DNA from: Paralithodes platypus
Lineage: Eukaryota > Arthropoda > Malacostraca > Decapoda > Lithodidae
Reading direction: 5' to 3'
Length of the DNA: 64,000 bases
Assembly: GCA_032716605.1 (NCBI GenBank)
Contig: CM064571.1
Location: 14,206,751-14,270,750, forward strand
The notes under the pieces were generated by a model, which was not told the DNA's origin, did not search any database, and worked only from the letters and a program-made list of their open reading frames with translations. Of the stretch, positions 21,590-33,959 are shown piece after piece; within the stretch, counting starts at the first letter, position 1, and each line of letters starts with the position of its first letter. Made by a program: the position numbers and the translations under genes.

Positions 21590-22150
21590 GCGCGACGCCC
21601 CTCGTTATGGGTGGTGATTTGGTGCAGTAGACTGTTTGAAGCGACAGCTCGCTCCTTTGCGAGGATGGGCTCGTCTGGCACTTTTTGCAGTTTGCCATCG
21701 AGGGCTCTCTTGAAGTTGTCTAACGAGACGTCCCTCATGTCTCTTACTCGCCGTGGGAGTTTGTTGAAGAGACGTGGGCCTCTGTGTGACAACCAGCCCT
21801 CTCGCAGAGAGCCCATAGCACCCCTATTATTCATCTGGGGGATTTCGCATTCCCAGCCTCTCCTATCACTGAATTTCATGACTATTGGAGTATGTAGGTT
21901 TGGTACTAAACCCTCTGCGATTTTCCACGTGTATATTATTAGGTAACGTTCTCTTCTACGTTCCAGTGAGTACAGATTCAGTGCTCTTAAACGCTCCCAA
22001 TAGTGTAGCTGTTTTATCGAACTTATATGCGAAGTGAAATTTCTTTGTACACTCTACGTCATTTATTTCACCTGCTTTGTATGGGGATGTTAATACGCTA
22101 CAGTATTCTAGCCGCGGTAGCACTAGAGATTTGAAGAGCGTTATCATAGG
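21590..22150 (-). pseudogene. Non-LTR retrotransposon RT C-terminal fragment
   Basis: The minus strand reads FKSLVLPRLEYCSVLTSPYK (22147-21956), then after frame changes LHYWERLRALNLYSLERRRE and MKFSDRRGWECEIPQ, with LFNKLPRRVRDMRDVSLDNF near the end. This order (LVLPRLEYC, then LERRRERY, then FNKLPRRVR) is the C-terminus of a CR1/L2/Jockey-group RT protein. It has frameshifts and no tail. Confidence 0.7.
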
Positions 22151-22295
22151 TAATTCACCCGTGTTTTAAAAGTACGCAAAATCCAACCCGTTAGACGTTT
22201 GCTGGGAATAGGTGATAAGTAATATATGTATAAGTCAGTTGCAGTTATTTGTAATAAATGCATACAATATAACCTATTTATGTAGTCATGTTCTG

Positions 22296-22302
<7 letters not shown>

Positions 22303-22334
<32 letters not shown>

Positions 22335-22347
22335 TATATATAATATG

Positions 22348-22395
<48 letters not shown>

Positions 22396-22431
22396 ATATA
22401 TATATATATATATATATAAATATATATATAT
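22303..22431. repeat. (TA)n microsatellite, left part
   Basis: Nearly pure TA dinucleotides with a few interruptions. It adjoins the Tigger element; its continuation is at 24778-24859. Confidence 0.9.
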
Positions 22432-24777
22432 AGTCGACGCTCAATTTAACGGACCCCGATACAACGGATTTCGGATTTAACGGACTCTGTCCGTAGCCGG
22501 ACAACCTGTCCGACCAACGGACAAAAGTCTGTTAGTAAAAAATATGTCCGGTAGGTGGCGGGCGCGTCGCCACAGCAGCCCGCCACGTCATTGTTTACAT
22601 CTCAGTTGCCGCCTAGCCACGAGTCCGCTCCGGTCCGCTCTGTGCTAATACATTCCATATCTTGCATTTACCTACTTAAAATGCCTCCGAAAGTGGTGAA
22701 ACATAAGCGTGTGAACTTAAGTGTAGCTCAGAAACTAGAGTTGCTGAGAAAGTTGGATAGTGGCAAGTCAGTGGCTTATATATGCGAAGAATATGGAGTC
22801 AAGAAACAGACAGTGTCCGATATCAAGAAAAAAAAGGCAGAGCTAAAATCTTATGCCTCCACATATTGTGTCGACACCTCGGCCAGCTCTAGTGGTAAGG
22901 GCGTCCCCAGAAAGCATATGAAACTGGGCAAAGACCATAGACTCGATACAGCAGTGATGAAGTGGTATGTGCAACAGAAGTCGAGTGGGAATCTTGTCCG
23001 GGGTGTTGAAATTTTAATGGCAGCAACAAAGTTGGCCGAACATTTGGGCATTGTTGACTTTAAGGGCAGTGATGGGTGGTTGTGGCGCTTCCGCAATCAT
23101 CATGGGCTTGTCAATGTGAAAGCACACGGTGAGGCTGGGAGTGCTGATAATGCTAGTGTCGAGCCCTTCCGTCTTAAGCTGAACAAACTAATAGAAGACG
23201 AAGGGCTAGCCCTGTCACAGGTGTACAATGCGGATGAGACGGGATTTTATTGGCGTTCCTTGCCTAAAAATACACAGGCAAGGAAATCTGAGGAGACATC
23301 TAAGGGCAAGAAATTGGCTAAAGAATGCCTTTCAGCATTGTGCGGTGCCAATGCCACTGGAACCCACAGGCTTAAGTTGGCCATTGTTGGCAAAGCAAAG
23401 AAACCTCGCGCCCTCAAGGACCTGGACATGGAGCGAGACTTGCCAGTGCATTATTATAATTCAAAGAATGCCTGATTCACAGGAGCCATATTTTTGCACT
23501 GGTTCCACCATTGTTTTATTCCGGCAGTGAGAAAGTTCCAGAGGGAGGTCCTGAAGATTCCTGCCCGTGAAATTAAGGCGGTACTACTTCTCGACAACGC
23601 ACCAGCCCACCCTAGTGAGGACCAGTTGATCAGCGATGATGGCTGTATACGAGTCATGTATTTGCCGCCAAACACCACTTCACTAGTCCATCCTATGGAC
23701 CAAGGCATCATTGCCGCTGTGAAAAGGCGCTATACAAGGCGCTACCTTGATGAGGTGCTGGTTGTGCTCGAGGATGAGACCGACATCATCGAAGACACCC
23801 GTGGAGCTCACACCATAGCCAACGTAAAGAAGTATCACATCAAATCAGCGCTGTTCAACCTGGCAGATTCTTGGAGTGACATGAAGATTTCCACCCTAAG
23901 TAACTGCTGGAAGAAACTCCTCATGGACGAAGATAACCAGGAGTTTACTGGGTTCGACGGGTTCGAGGCCAGGGACTTCCACAGGTTACTACGGGATGCT
24001 GGAGAAAATGCTGTGACAGAGGATGATGTTCGAGACTGGTTGGACGAGAGTGAAGATGATCCCGGGTATGAGGTCCTCTCTACCCAACAAATAGCTAGCC
24101 AGGCAACTGGGGGGGAGACAGTGGACTCTAGCGACGAAGAGGATGAGATACCGAGGCGCAAAACCAAGCTCTCCACCCTACGCACGTACATTAATGCTCT
24201 GATTGACTACAGTGAATACAGCGACCAACAGGAGGCCCGTGGATACTATGGGACCCTGCGCATGTTCCGGGAGTTAATCATACGTGACCAGCATCAAGGA
24301 GGGAGGAAGGGGAAAATCAGCAGCTTCTTTGCCCCTCGACATCCTGCACAGTCAACCCCTACTACAGAGCCCCAGCCTGGCCCTAGTGGTCACTCAGAGC
24401 CCCAGCCTGGCCCTAGCGGTTACAAGCCCAAGCCTGGCTCTAGAGTTGACCCTGTTGCCAGCTCGGACTCGGACTCTGAGTAACCACTCAGAGTCTTCTG
24501 ATGTACATATCCTGTAAATACATAATAGATTAAGGTAAGAAAAACACTTTGGTTTTGTCTTTTTGTATGAAAGAAATGTTTTATTAAAAAATAACTTTAT
24601 TTGTATGTGCAATATGTAAGGAAAGACTTAAAAACACCCGGAAAGTTAAAAATCTTCATTTTCGAGGCATATTAGGGCAAAATCGGCGATTTTCGAGAGC
24701 GATTTTCCAGCAACGGACATTTTCCAGCAGCGGACTCGGTCTCTCCCCTATTAGTCCGTTAAATCGAGCGTCGACTG
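22432..24777 (+). mobile_element. Tigger/pogo-type DNA transposon, near-intact
   Basis: Terminal inverted repeats are (T/C)AGTCGACGCTC(A/G)ATTTAA on the left and its complement on the right (24745-24777), each flanked by TA. It lies in the middle of a (TA)n microsatellite, the natural TA target. It carries a single transposase gene (22681-24483) with one stop. A second, deleted Tigger of another family is at 52818. Confidence 0.9.
22681..24483 (+). pseudogene. Tigger/pogo-family transposase with one in-frame stop
   Basis: The gene encodes a DNA transposase of the jerky/Tigger group, about 600 codons. The start at 22681 gives MPPKVVKHKRVNLS, followed by the psq-type helix-turn-helix (LSVAQKLELLRKLDSGKSVA, residues ~14-60) and a CENP-B-like second DNA-binding domain (VRGVEILMAATKLAEHLG; FKGSDGWLWRFRNHHGL). 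The DDE core has all three acidic positions expected of the pogo group: YNADETGF, LLLDNAPAH and HPMDQGIIAAV. One TGA at 23473-23475 (context YYNSKNA-stop-FTGAIF) is the sole break; the frame is otherwise continuous. The C-terminus is acidic with two PQPGPSG repeats. The single stop, probably from TGG, suggests recent death. Confidence 0.9.
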
Positions 24778-24791
24778 TATATATATTATTT

Positions 24792-24859
<68 letters not shown>
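24778..24859. repeat. (TA)n microsatellite, right part
   Basis: Continuation of the 22303-22431 repeat on the other side of the Tigger element, with one TATTATTTTG interruption at the start. Confidence 0.9.
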
Positions 24860-24863
<4 letters not shown>

Positions 24864-26380
24864 TAGGGAAGAAAAAAAAGGAAGAGATGAAAGCACCAGT
24901 AAAGAAACAACTCCTGTCACCACGCCGCCGAGACATGAGGACACAAGAACCTCCTCACCCCGGCAGGCTTGGGTCGCCACCTTCACCTCGCCACGTCCCC
25001 TGACACCAGGAAAAGACTTCATAAGAAGACCAACCTCCAGCACCACCAGTGAACTCAAAGAACACCAGCCACAGCACCCAGGGGAGAAAACCTTTCATAA
25101 ACCCAAAACCACCACACGCCCATCTTGCTAGGAGACTCACCACCACTGTGGCGCGGATTCTGAGAGGGGCTACCACCGTCGACATACACCCTCCTCTGCG
25201 CACAACCGCATTTATAGACCCGAGATGCGCAGCCGTAAGGAACGACGGAATTGGTAAGACATCCCCAGCCAAATCCAGAAGTGATACAGTTGGAAAGATA
25301 TCTAAAGGCACTGGCTGAGGATATCTGGAAGACTTGGGATAATATATACCGAGAAATTGCCTTGAGGGAGTAAGACACTGGTGGAACTACTCGACGCAGT
25401 TTCTCGGAGGTACTTTGGATATTTGCTTTGTATTTCTGACTAACATTTTCACTTTTGCCTTGGTATGGGAATTTTCTACAATTATAGGTTTACCACACGT
25501 AGTGCGACCTATAGTTCTAGTAAACCCAAAAACATAGTAAGGCAGGTTGGAAGAGTGTAAGACACTGGTGTAACGGCTTCCTTCTCAGTCAGGACTTGTA
25601 GTGGAGGGTGTAAGACACTGGTGAAACACTCCCTACTTAGTCCTTACGATACGAGAGCATAAGACACTGGTGGAATGGCTCGTCTTCGTAATAATCCAAA
25701 GATTCCATTAAAGAAGTTCCTGCAGAGACTCGCATAGAAGTTTAGGTCTGGATTGTAAGAGAGAGCGTAAGACACTGGTGAAACGGCTCCTTATTTTAAT
25801 CCCATGATACAAGAGCGTAAGACACTGGTGGAACGGCTTGTTTTCATGTAAGACCCTCACCTCTACAGTCTTCATAGATCTTTAAGGAAGTCTTCAATCA
25901 TCTACTGAAGTCTAGGTCTGGATTGTAAGAGAGAGCGTAAGACACTGATACAAGAGAGTAAGACACTGGTGGAATGGCTCGTTTTCATGTAAGGCCCTCA
26001 CCTCTACAGCCTTCAGAGATCTTCAAGAAGTCTTCCCCTAACTTCTGTCACCATCGCACGACAGGACCACCCCCACGGACCAGGACGCCGTAGGGAATAC
26101 CAGGCAGGAAAGTCTTCACAGATCTTCAGAACCTGCCTGTGTCTTCCCCTTGAGACACCTAGAGGATCCTCGATCGTGCCGCTAATTGAAACCTATCCCT
26201 GTCTTATGTACTATTGCACCTCTCATAATATGACTTTGTGTGAATAAGAATAATATATGTTTGTACTCTGTGTTATATTATCCTCTATTACCTTTGCGTT
26301 TGTGTTCTTGTGTGTTCTCATCTTCTCCAGTCAAGTAAGAACCTACCTATAAAGTCAATACAACCCCAGTAAAAACCTGG
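24860..26380 (+). repeat. LTR-like remnant with an interspersed short motif
   Basis: The first 270 bases encode a basic, Pro-rich tail on the plus strand (for example KKQLLSPRRRDMRTQEPPHP) that resembles the end of an LTR-element pol gene. The word TAAGACACTG occurs eight times (25371, 25558, 25611, 25660, 25768, 25818, 25938, 25959), usually followed by GTGGAA(C/T)GGCTC. A ~140-bp block near 25844 is repeated near 25984. The right end (CCCAGTAAAAACCTGGTGCC) could be an LTR edge followed by a primer site. No partner LTR is present, so the identity is uncertain. Confidence 0.4.
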
Positions 26381-26545
26381 TGCCTTTTCGCGGCCCTGGG
26401 AGTGAGAGAGCATCGTGGTGCTTCAGTTTTTTTATTGGGAGGGAATTGACTCACTATGACTGCTAGGGGGGCGAGAGGCTTTGCTATCATTGCCTGTTTG
26501 TTTTCTCTTAGATTGACCCCTAAACCACCTCCGTTTAACCCTGGA

Positions 26546-29251
26546 CTAACCACGGCCTCTAGGTGTGCCACTGCTTCCGAGACGAGGTTGCGTCTTACTG
26601 GACTGCGGTGACTGAAACGTGCCACAAAATTGACTCTTAGAATGCTGTGCCTTAGGGGCTGACTCACTCTTCTGTTTAGAAGCAGTGGCACGGCTAGAGT
26701 CCAACAAGCAATTGACGGTGCGCCAGGCATATGTGGAGGCAATAGTTGCAGAAAATACATCAGATAATATTAAACGTCTGCCTATCTCATCAGGGAGCTT
26801 CTTGACCAGATACACCCTCAGATCTTGGCGTTCCCGTACAGTCTCAAACAAGGCTGTACGAAAATCCCCAAGAGACTGAACAGAGTTCTGCAACAAGACG
26901 CGCCTAGTCAAAGATAGCGCCTTGTGAGTACTAGTATCCATCACTGACTCAGTCGTCCTTGCTAATGATTCAGCTAATTGACGACTGAGTAGAAACTGCG
27001 ATAACAGCCTCCAGGCTCTCTGTCTCATTTTGAAATCTTTATGTATTTGAAGCTGTGTAGGAGAACTAAATGGCTCTGCTAACCGACACAACAAAAGTTT
27101 TGGGGCACTCAGAAAGTCTAATATGCACTGTGGGACCCCTTTCGCCTGGCCTACTGGCATGGAAAAGCAATGATGATCTTCCAGCGGCAGCTGGTGACTG
27201 CTTTTATTAGTTATGGTGCTGGCAAACAGCTGGGCCTCTTGTCCCCACCCAGCAGACGGCCCCAATTCCTCTCCTTCTATGTGTATCACTGGAAAACCTG
27301 AATCGTCCTGCCGTGGGACAGTGTTTAGTTCAGGGGTAAGCCCCTGCAACAATTTAACATCATTTTGGCTGTCATTTTTTGACCAGTCTGAAAACAATTT
27401 AACTGAGGATGAGGAAGGTAGGGCCAGGGACTGAGAGTAGACAAAATACTCAGGATTATATAAATTCGGAATTGATTTGATTACTACGTCTAGCAAATCT
27501 CCAGCTTGGTTCCTGGCCCGTAATTTCCTAGCTTCACACATTTCTATGAACCAGTGGTCCGGCACAGGTACTTCACCTGTGACTGTCAGTTGTGCGACCT
27601 CGGGGCGAGTGGGCTTTAAGACTGTCCAGGTTTTGTCAGGCCCTTCTTAGATAGTACTGTACGATCAAGGGGAGGTGGAATTAAATTTGCTAGAATATTG
27701 AGCTTACAAGGTAATAAAGCAGCGGAAACAGGCGGAACAGCCGCCAGAGTTACAGTTACAGGGGGGGGGGGGGGGAGATTGAGGCCTAATTTGAGGCAAG
27801 ACGTGCACTTGGCCCAGAGGTCGCACCGCCGAAGCCGGTGGTGTCGACACCTTCACTTGTTTTTCCTCTCTCACTGTCTTGATAAAGTCAAGCCAATCCT
27901 GAAACTGTTCATGCATCACTAAAATTCCACCTTGCTGTCCAGTCGCTGACGATTGGCGAGAAGATTCCGAGCCCTGCGTTCCAGAGTGTAAAGGAGACGG
28001 CCATTGGCCAGACGGCAGTTCCTCCAGGTCTGCTAAATGTCGTTGCAGTGGTGTGATGCCCGGTGACCAGGCAGGGGGGGGGGGGGGGGGGGGGCTGGTG
28101 AAGCCTCAGAACAAGTCTCCTCAGACTGGTCAGCAGTGTCGTGTGTTCGTGTCTGTGATTGAGGAACACTGGGCAGAACCTCCTCGCCATACCAAAGGTC
28201 AGGGATAGGAGAGTGTTCCATCACTTCCACTGTAGAGCCACCGAGCTGCTCTGATGTCTGGGAGACATCTTGGGACTGTCTGCCGGAAGTGACACTGCTG
28301 CTACGATCTTCCCTTAGTACCGGAATTGCGGGCCGCTCTTACTGTGCCACCCGGCGGGGAATCGTATAAGGCTGTTTTCTCTTAGGCGGTGGGGTACTGG
28401 TCCTTCGCGGAGAAATAGTTGGGCCAATACCACTAGCATCCGTGTTCGGAGAGAAATCCCGGCGGGAGGAAGAAGGACAACATTCCGGTTTAGAAGAGGT
28501 CTTCGAGCTCTTGGATTTCTTCACACCAGACCGCTTAGAGAATTTCCCTTTGTCCTTGGACTTCTCTTCACGGCCCTTCTGGCGGGATGGAGAGTCAGAA
28601 CGGTTTTTTTTTGCCTCTTGTAGCTGTATAGGAGAGGGTGACCGTTGTTCCACCAGAGGCGAAAGAGATCTGGAACGCCGGGGTTTCAGAGCAGGCGTCC
28701 CCGATGAAGGTCTGTCCGAGGTCCTGGGCCTCTTGGTGTGGTGGGAGGGAGCAATAGAACTGGAGTCATCGGATTCAACGATAACTGTCTTTTTCACTTT
28801 CATAATTTTAGATTTAGAAATTGATGTACTAGGACGCGCCGCTGCCGGGCCCTTAGGAATACTGGGGGTGGACGCAGTTTTCAAAAAAAAATCAAGTAAT
28901 TGATCATCCAATTGAAGTGATTTATGGGCAACGTCCCTGCAATACAGAACAAATGTGGATCTAATTGTGAGCAAAATAGTCCTACACTTGCTATCTGAGT
29001 GGGTTACGAAACCATTACGTAATGCAGAGCACTGTTAACAGGATTTAGACAACCACCGGCAACGTGAACGATCGAGACAACTAACGCATCTAATGCAATG
29101 TTTGTGTCCGTGCACAGAGAGATTAACACAATTTGGGCCGGCGCAGTTAAATCCATAGCTCCCTCCCGCCGGAAGTGCAAGTCCTCCTGGGGGATATTAA
29201 CTTGGCTACTGCACCTGAGGGGGAATATTAGATTCAAGAATCAATGCTCAT
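26546..29251 (-). pseudogene. DIRS-3 gag-like protein, multiply frameshifted
   Basis: The minus strand starts near 29251 with MSIDS, as in the other two gags, but meets a stop at once. The Cys/His cluster follows (CAGPNC, HKHCIRCVSCLDRS, then SC-stop-QC, about 29150-29020). The segment 28974-28339 is Lys/Ser/Arg-rich (KPRRSRSLSPLVEQRSPSP). A middle part (28230-27704) is broken, with G-homopolymers at 27763-27774 and 28073-28094 that probably cause frame loss. The core lies in 27565-26546: ARKLRARNQAGDLLDVVIKS, NPEYFVYSQSLALP and QSLGDFRTALFETVR, ending Gly/Arg-rich. No RT, recombinase or terminal repeats are seen nearby, so this is a fragment or a gag-only derivative. Confidence 0.7.
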
Positions 29252-30260
29252 AGGGACCAGGAATATGTCGCTGGCCGTGAATGAGACCTCAGGAGTTTTC
29301 CCCTTTCAGTAGAAATTTTAACGTAAATGTAGAGTGTTTTTTCTACTCAAGGGTGATCATCACATGCACCAGCGACAGGTTAGACTCACACTACAGTATG
29401 GAAGACACTTTGAATGACACCTGAGTGATTTTAGCAGAGCAAAATCAATGTTAGTAGGGGGGAATGTCACGGGACCGACCGTGACTGAGATTATATACTT
29501 ATAGGTAGATAGGTAGAATTATCCAGCGCGGGAAAATTGGGAGGCGGGAGAACAGCTGTAGAGAAAGAAAGAGAGAGTGAGGGATGAGAGGGTAGGCCTG
29601 TGTACCGCTAGGAGCTACGCGTACGTGTATGTGTGCGTTCATGCTTGTAGGCGTGGTCAAGGGAGTGTCCACCACTCCTAGTGGCCCTTTTTCAAAATGT
29701 GTTTGGGGGAGGGGAAATGAGGTTATAAAGGAGACAGGGATGCCAGGATAGTCCTTCTCTCCTGCCCAGCCCCAACGAGACCAGTCACTTTTGTTGTGCA
29801 CGCAATGAATGGGCCGGCAGGATCCCGTGGGTACCTTGTGCCCTAATTCTACCATAATCAGGCGAGTCAAATTCAGTTAGACAATTGTCAACATATGTCT
29901 GAATTCAGCATGATGTGTGGTGGTCTGCGTGTGTGTGTCAGCCAGTCACTAAGGATACGATTTGCCCTCAGACTGAGACAGACCGCACACATGGCCAAGG
30001 TTGTGACGCCGACCGAATTAGCTTAATGCTATGGCCGAGAATGGCAGGTGTAAGCATAACCCCACAGAGGGCATGCTAAAGGCTAGGGATTCCCAGGGCG
30101 ACATAGCTCCCCTGCGGCGATATCCCACTGTTTAAGCTATGCACGTGACCAGTGGTGAGTGTGGGGTGTGTGTGTGTGTGTGTCGGTCAGTGACGCCGTA
30201 GCATCTTGACCCCACAGAGGGTGAGGCTACCGCAAGAGGATTGTCGGCTTGACTTCCTAA
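29252..30260. other. Unassigned sequence with GTGACGCCG-type modules
   Basis: No gene is supported. Notable items are an inverted repeat GTCACGG...CCGTGAC at 29466-29485, a (GT)n run at 30165-30183, and a loosely repeated module (G)TCAGTGACGCCGTAGC at 30186 and 31660, with a weaker copy at 29993. The outer sequence on both sides of the 30261-31580 element shares this module. Confidence 0.4.
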
Positions 30261-31580
30261 GCAGGTGTCACACTATGCCGATTTAAGTGCCGACGCCCCA
30301 CGACTTAAGGGTCGGGAGCAGGTCTTTGCCTACATCGCCGCGCGACGTGGGTGGGCGCCAACTCAAGAGAGCCGTCGGGAGAGGTCGTCAGGGGCCTCAG
30401 GAAAAGTTCGACATGCACAACTCTCATAAGCTGAGTCGGCGGCTAGTACATTGACGGCATGGGGACGGTAGGCGGGGGGCGTCGGGCGGCATCCAGTAGG
30501 CGTCAGACGGTACAAGGGTGTCGATCTGTCTGCATCAGACGCCGCTTATAAGGTAGGTCGCCTTCAGGCAGCGACCCGGTAACAACCAGGCGCCATCATA
30601 GGGGAAGGGCATACCGTGAATCCGCGACCTGGCAACGTCGCACGGGACATCGTTGATAGATGGTTTTGGGGGTATTTTTGTTTTAACCTTGATGAAGGTC
30701 TAGCGAGGAAACTAAAAAATAAAATAATATATAAATAAATAGACCCCAAAAATAACCACTGTCCCCTTAATCCGATCCCATCAACGAGTGACTATCTATA
30801 AACCCTTTCGATAGCGGTGGCATCTGTTTTGTCATAGTTCTGCCATACTTAGACGATTTTATGCAGCTTAAGAACGGTCTGTGGGAGTTAAGAGAGATAA
30901 ATGAGAGGAATGGAGGTCTTGTGATTGCTACACGCCCTTTGTAAGCATAATACAATAACCTAATAGTTGCCAGACTATAACGAAAAAGACGTCACCGGTA
31001 CTGAAAGGGTTAACTATAGATGGCCTTGTTTTACCAATTACTAAACAAAAATAACACTTAATTCGGGGAGATGGGCGAATTTGTTTGCTCATTTATGGGT
31101 CTTTTTATTATGTTTTTAGTTTCCTCCCTAGATCTCAAGCGTAACGCCCCCCCCCCCCACACACACATACACACACATACACAAATGTCGCCCTTGACGG
31201 ACCGGTTTGCCTCGGTCGGGATCAAGTGTGACGGAGTAGGGGTCCAGTGTGACAAAGTGGCTGTCCATCGCCGCCGTTGTATCTATCGGCGCCGCCCTAC
31301 CTCCTATAGGCGCCGCTCGTCAGGAGCATTGTCGCCAACCAGTTTGCGTGCTACGGTGCATGACGCCGCCCCAGCGGCGTCATTTATCTTCCTTAGGTCT
31401 TGCATGGTTGCCTCTCGACCCCTTCCAGTTGCCGTTAGGCTGCATGCCCGTCCATACTGCCCGCCGTGGGCGCCCCGCCCCTCTATCACCCACGATACTC
31501 TGCAGTAGTCTCCCCCTTGTATCGCCACTCCTTAAGTCGTGGAGCGTCTGCACTTAAATCGGCATAGTGTGACACCTGCT
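30261..31580. mobile_element. Non-autonomous element with ~50-bp terminal inverted repeats
   Basis: The left end reads AGCAGGTGTCACACTATGCC and continues GATTTAAGTGC(C)GACGC(C)CCACGACTTAAGG. The right end (31530-31580) is its reverse complement with few mismatches. The interior has no transposase. A smaller TTAA element (30799-31013) and a C-run with ACAC repeats (31148-31185) lie inside. I cannot assign a superfamily: no convincing target duplication is visible. Confidence 0.6.
30799..31013. mobile_element. Probable degenerate TTAA MITE
   Basis: The left end is TAAACCCTTTCGATAGCGGTG; the right end, inverted, is TTAACCCTTTCAGTACCGGTG. The right TTAA is intact and the left is mutated to TAAA. 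Its size (~215 bp) and some interior words resemble family 3 (38062, 61378), but the match is weak. Confidence 0.5.
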
Positions 31581-32066
31581 CTAGGGCTTGACGTACTGCC
31601 CTTTTGCGACTCTCATAAATCTAGTGAGTCACGTGGCTGATAGAGGGTGTGGGTGTGGTCAGTGACGCCGTAGCCATTGTTGATTCCGAAGCGATCAACG
31701 CTACCGTTAGGAGATGTTGCACTCTCATAAGGCTTGACATACTGCTTTTATGAGACTCTTTAATTAGGCAACTCTCATAGTCTAGCGAGTCACGTGACTG
31801 AGGTGAGGAGGTGAGAGTGGAGAGAGAGAGAGTGATGAGTGTGATTGACGGTGTGATGAAAATATCGTGCCTTATTCGATCATGCGGTCATTTGCTGGGC
31901 TAGACGATATCAGTATCACAGTAGACTAAAGGGTTGGTTGATGTGAGATTTCGTATGACTAGCAGTAGTCAGTATAGTGATTTGGGGTAATCTTAGGGGT
32001 AGTTATAATACTGGGTAATTATATTTAGTGCAGACTAGAGACGACTGTGGACTAATACAGCACGAC
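31581..32066. other. Unassigned sequence
   Basis: No gene is supported. The words GAGTCACGTG(A/G)CTGA and CTCTCATA(A/G) recur at 31624-31640 and 31785-31800, outside the inverted-repeat element. Confidence 0.3.
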
Positions 32067-32554
32067 TTAACCCTTAATTAGCGGCGAGCAACATAAGTCG
32101 AGTTAAATAAAGCTGGACTATGTGGCGGTGCTCGACATAGATCGTGTGGCAATTTCAGCACGTAATGTTGCTGAGAGAGAGAGACAAGTGGTGGCAGGAG
32201 AGTAGCGAGCGTATGACTGCTCCAGACCACCGCGGCGAACCTACTGACACGAATCCCACCTCCTCCCTCCCTCTCTCACTCGCTATATACGGAATTGTAT
32301 GGGGAAAGTGCCTAATTACATGCTTTTTGCACTCGCGTTGCACGGTTATTGCAAGAAAACTAGCCATCATAAAAGGATCGTTATGGTGTTATTCGAAAGC
32401 TCTGTTTATGCCCTTTCAGGGATATATACTTGTTTTACGTTCTGGGTCTTATTTAGGCATGAAAATGATCACGTAAACAGCCCTATTTTGGCTAAAAACA
32501 CCCCGCTGGGCGGTACATATAAATAAACCGCATAGGACGCTCGTAAGGTGTTAA
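32067..32554 (+). mobile_element. TTAA MITE family 2, full copy
   Basis: It is bounded by TTAA on both sides, with ends TTAACCCTTAATTAG and GTAAGGTGTTAA (inverted: TTAACACCTTAC). It is nearly identical to 51116-51605. The interior has GAGAGAGAG and the block TTCTGGGTCTTATTTAGGC. The small open frames within it are not conserved enough to call genes. It borders the LINE at 32555. Confidence 0.85.
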
Positions 32555-33414
32555 ACGCCCTCGAACATTGGGAGAACACCTGGCAGATGTCTTTCCGCCC
32601 CGACAAATGTAAACTTCTCCGCTTTACCCGCTCCCGATCACCCCTCATTTTCAATTACACATTACACAACCAACCACTAGAATCAGTTTCTTCATACAAA
32701 TATCTTGGCATCCACCTCTCCACCAACCTAAGATTCAACACCCACATTCATCACATACAAAGTCAGGCAAACCACACACTAGGGTTCTTGAAGAGGAATT
32801 TACACAATTGTACACTAGACATCAAACACATAGCACATAACACCCTTGTTCGCCCAACACTGGAGTACTGCACCGCAGTTTGGGATCCATACACACAATG
32901 TAACATTAATACACTTGAACAAATTAACACAAAGGCAGCCAGGTTCATCACACACAATTGCACGCAAACCCCAGGCATCACAACCCGTATCAAACAATTA
33001 ACATGGAAACCCTTAACATACAAAGACTCAGGCACAGGCTCACAGTATTGTATAAAATCACACACAATTATATGACATTAAAAAAACATGAATACCTACA
33101 CAACTCAAACACCCGCAACACTCGTAACACAAACTCTCATAAGTACCAAACATACCACACTAATACTGACTTCTACAAGCACTCATTCTTTCTACGAACC
33201 ATACGGGATTGGAACAGTCTCCCAGAAGATACAATTAATAGCCCTACACTAGACACATTCAAACACAGAATAAACGAACATTTCGCCCACATCACACACA
33301 CACCATAAACCCTCCACTTAGCTCTCCCCATCCTATATCCTGACCCCACATCCTCCACCCTAATACCCTTATATGTGTGAAATGTGCAAGTCCAGCGCCT
33401 TACACATTATGAAT
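32555..33414 (+). pseudogene. Jockey-like LINE RT C-terminal part with 3' trailer
   Basis: The open stretch 32555-33075 encodes the thumb and C-terminal region of a non-LTR RT: HWENTWQMSFRPDKCKLLRF, YKYLGIHLSTNLRFNTHIHH and VRPTLEYCTAVWDPYT. A frameshift near 33020 leads to 32958-33308, with HSFFLRTIRDWNSLPEDTIN and a natural stop. A trailer ends in ATCGAG repeats at 33412-33430. The RT catalytic part upstream is missing; the MITE at 32067-32554 abuts the truncation. Confidence 0.75.
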
Positions 33415-33959
33415 CGAGATCGAGATCGAGATGAGGGAGACAAAAGGCAAAGGTGTCTGTGATGAGTGCCTCCCTCAGAGTTGAAAGAGTGACAGGGCCA
33501 AAATCCAGGAATGTTCAAGCCAAATTGTCTGGACACACAGAATTTGAAGCAATTTAAGTCATAGGATGAGGGAAAGATGGATTCAGGCAGAGAGTTCCAG
33601 AGCTCAGCTGTAGAATAGAAGAAAGATTGAGAGTATCATTTCATTCTTGAGTTGGAGAGTTGCACAGAGTAGGAGTGGGATTATGTTGTAAGACGGGTAG
33701 TATGTGCCCTACGTAGAGAAGGTGGTATACACGGAGAGAGCTCTGAGGAACACTGATTATTGTAGTAGCGATAGAATAGCGAGAGAGATGCAACATTGCG
33801 GCGAAGAGAGAGAGATTGCAGAGAGTCAGTGAGTGGACGGAAGTTAATGATACGAAAGGCTTTCCTTTCTACTTTGTCTAGAAGTGCTGTGTGAGAGGAT
33901 CCTCCCCGCACATGCAAACAATACTCAATTAAATTTGTTCACCAACCAACTTCACTTCT

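Noticed and set aside
24656..24936. Frames rich in Tyr-Ile repeats
   Set aside because: They translate the (TA)n microsatellite.
26347..26760. Plus- and minus-strand short frames near the end of DIRS-3 gag as separate genes
   Set aside because: They overlap the gag frame and lack motifs.
29926..31800. GTGTG-rich modules as regulatory sites
   Set aside because: They look like diverged repeats and microsatellites; there is no gene for them to regulate.
32299..32526. Matching small frames in family 2 MITEs (also at 51350-51577)
   Set aside because: The peptides match only because the two MITE copies are nearly identical; nothing suggests coding selection.
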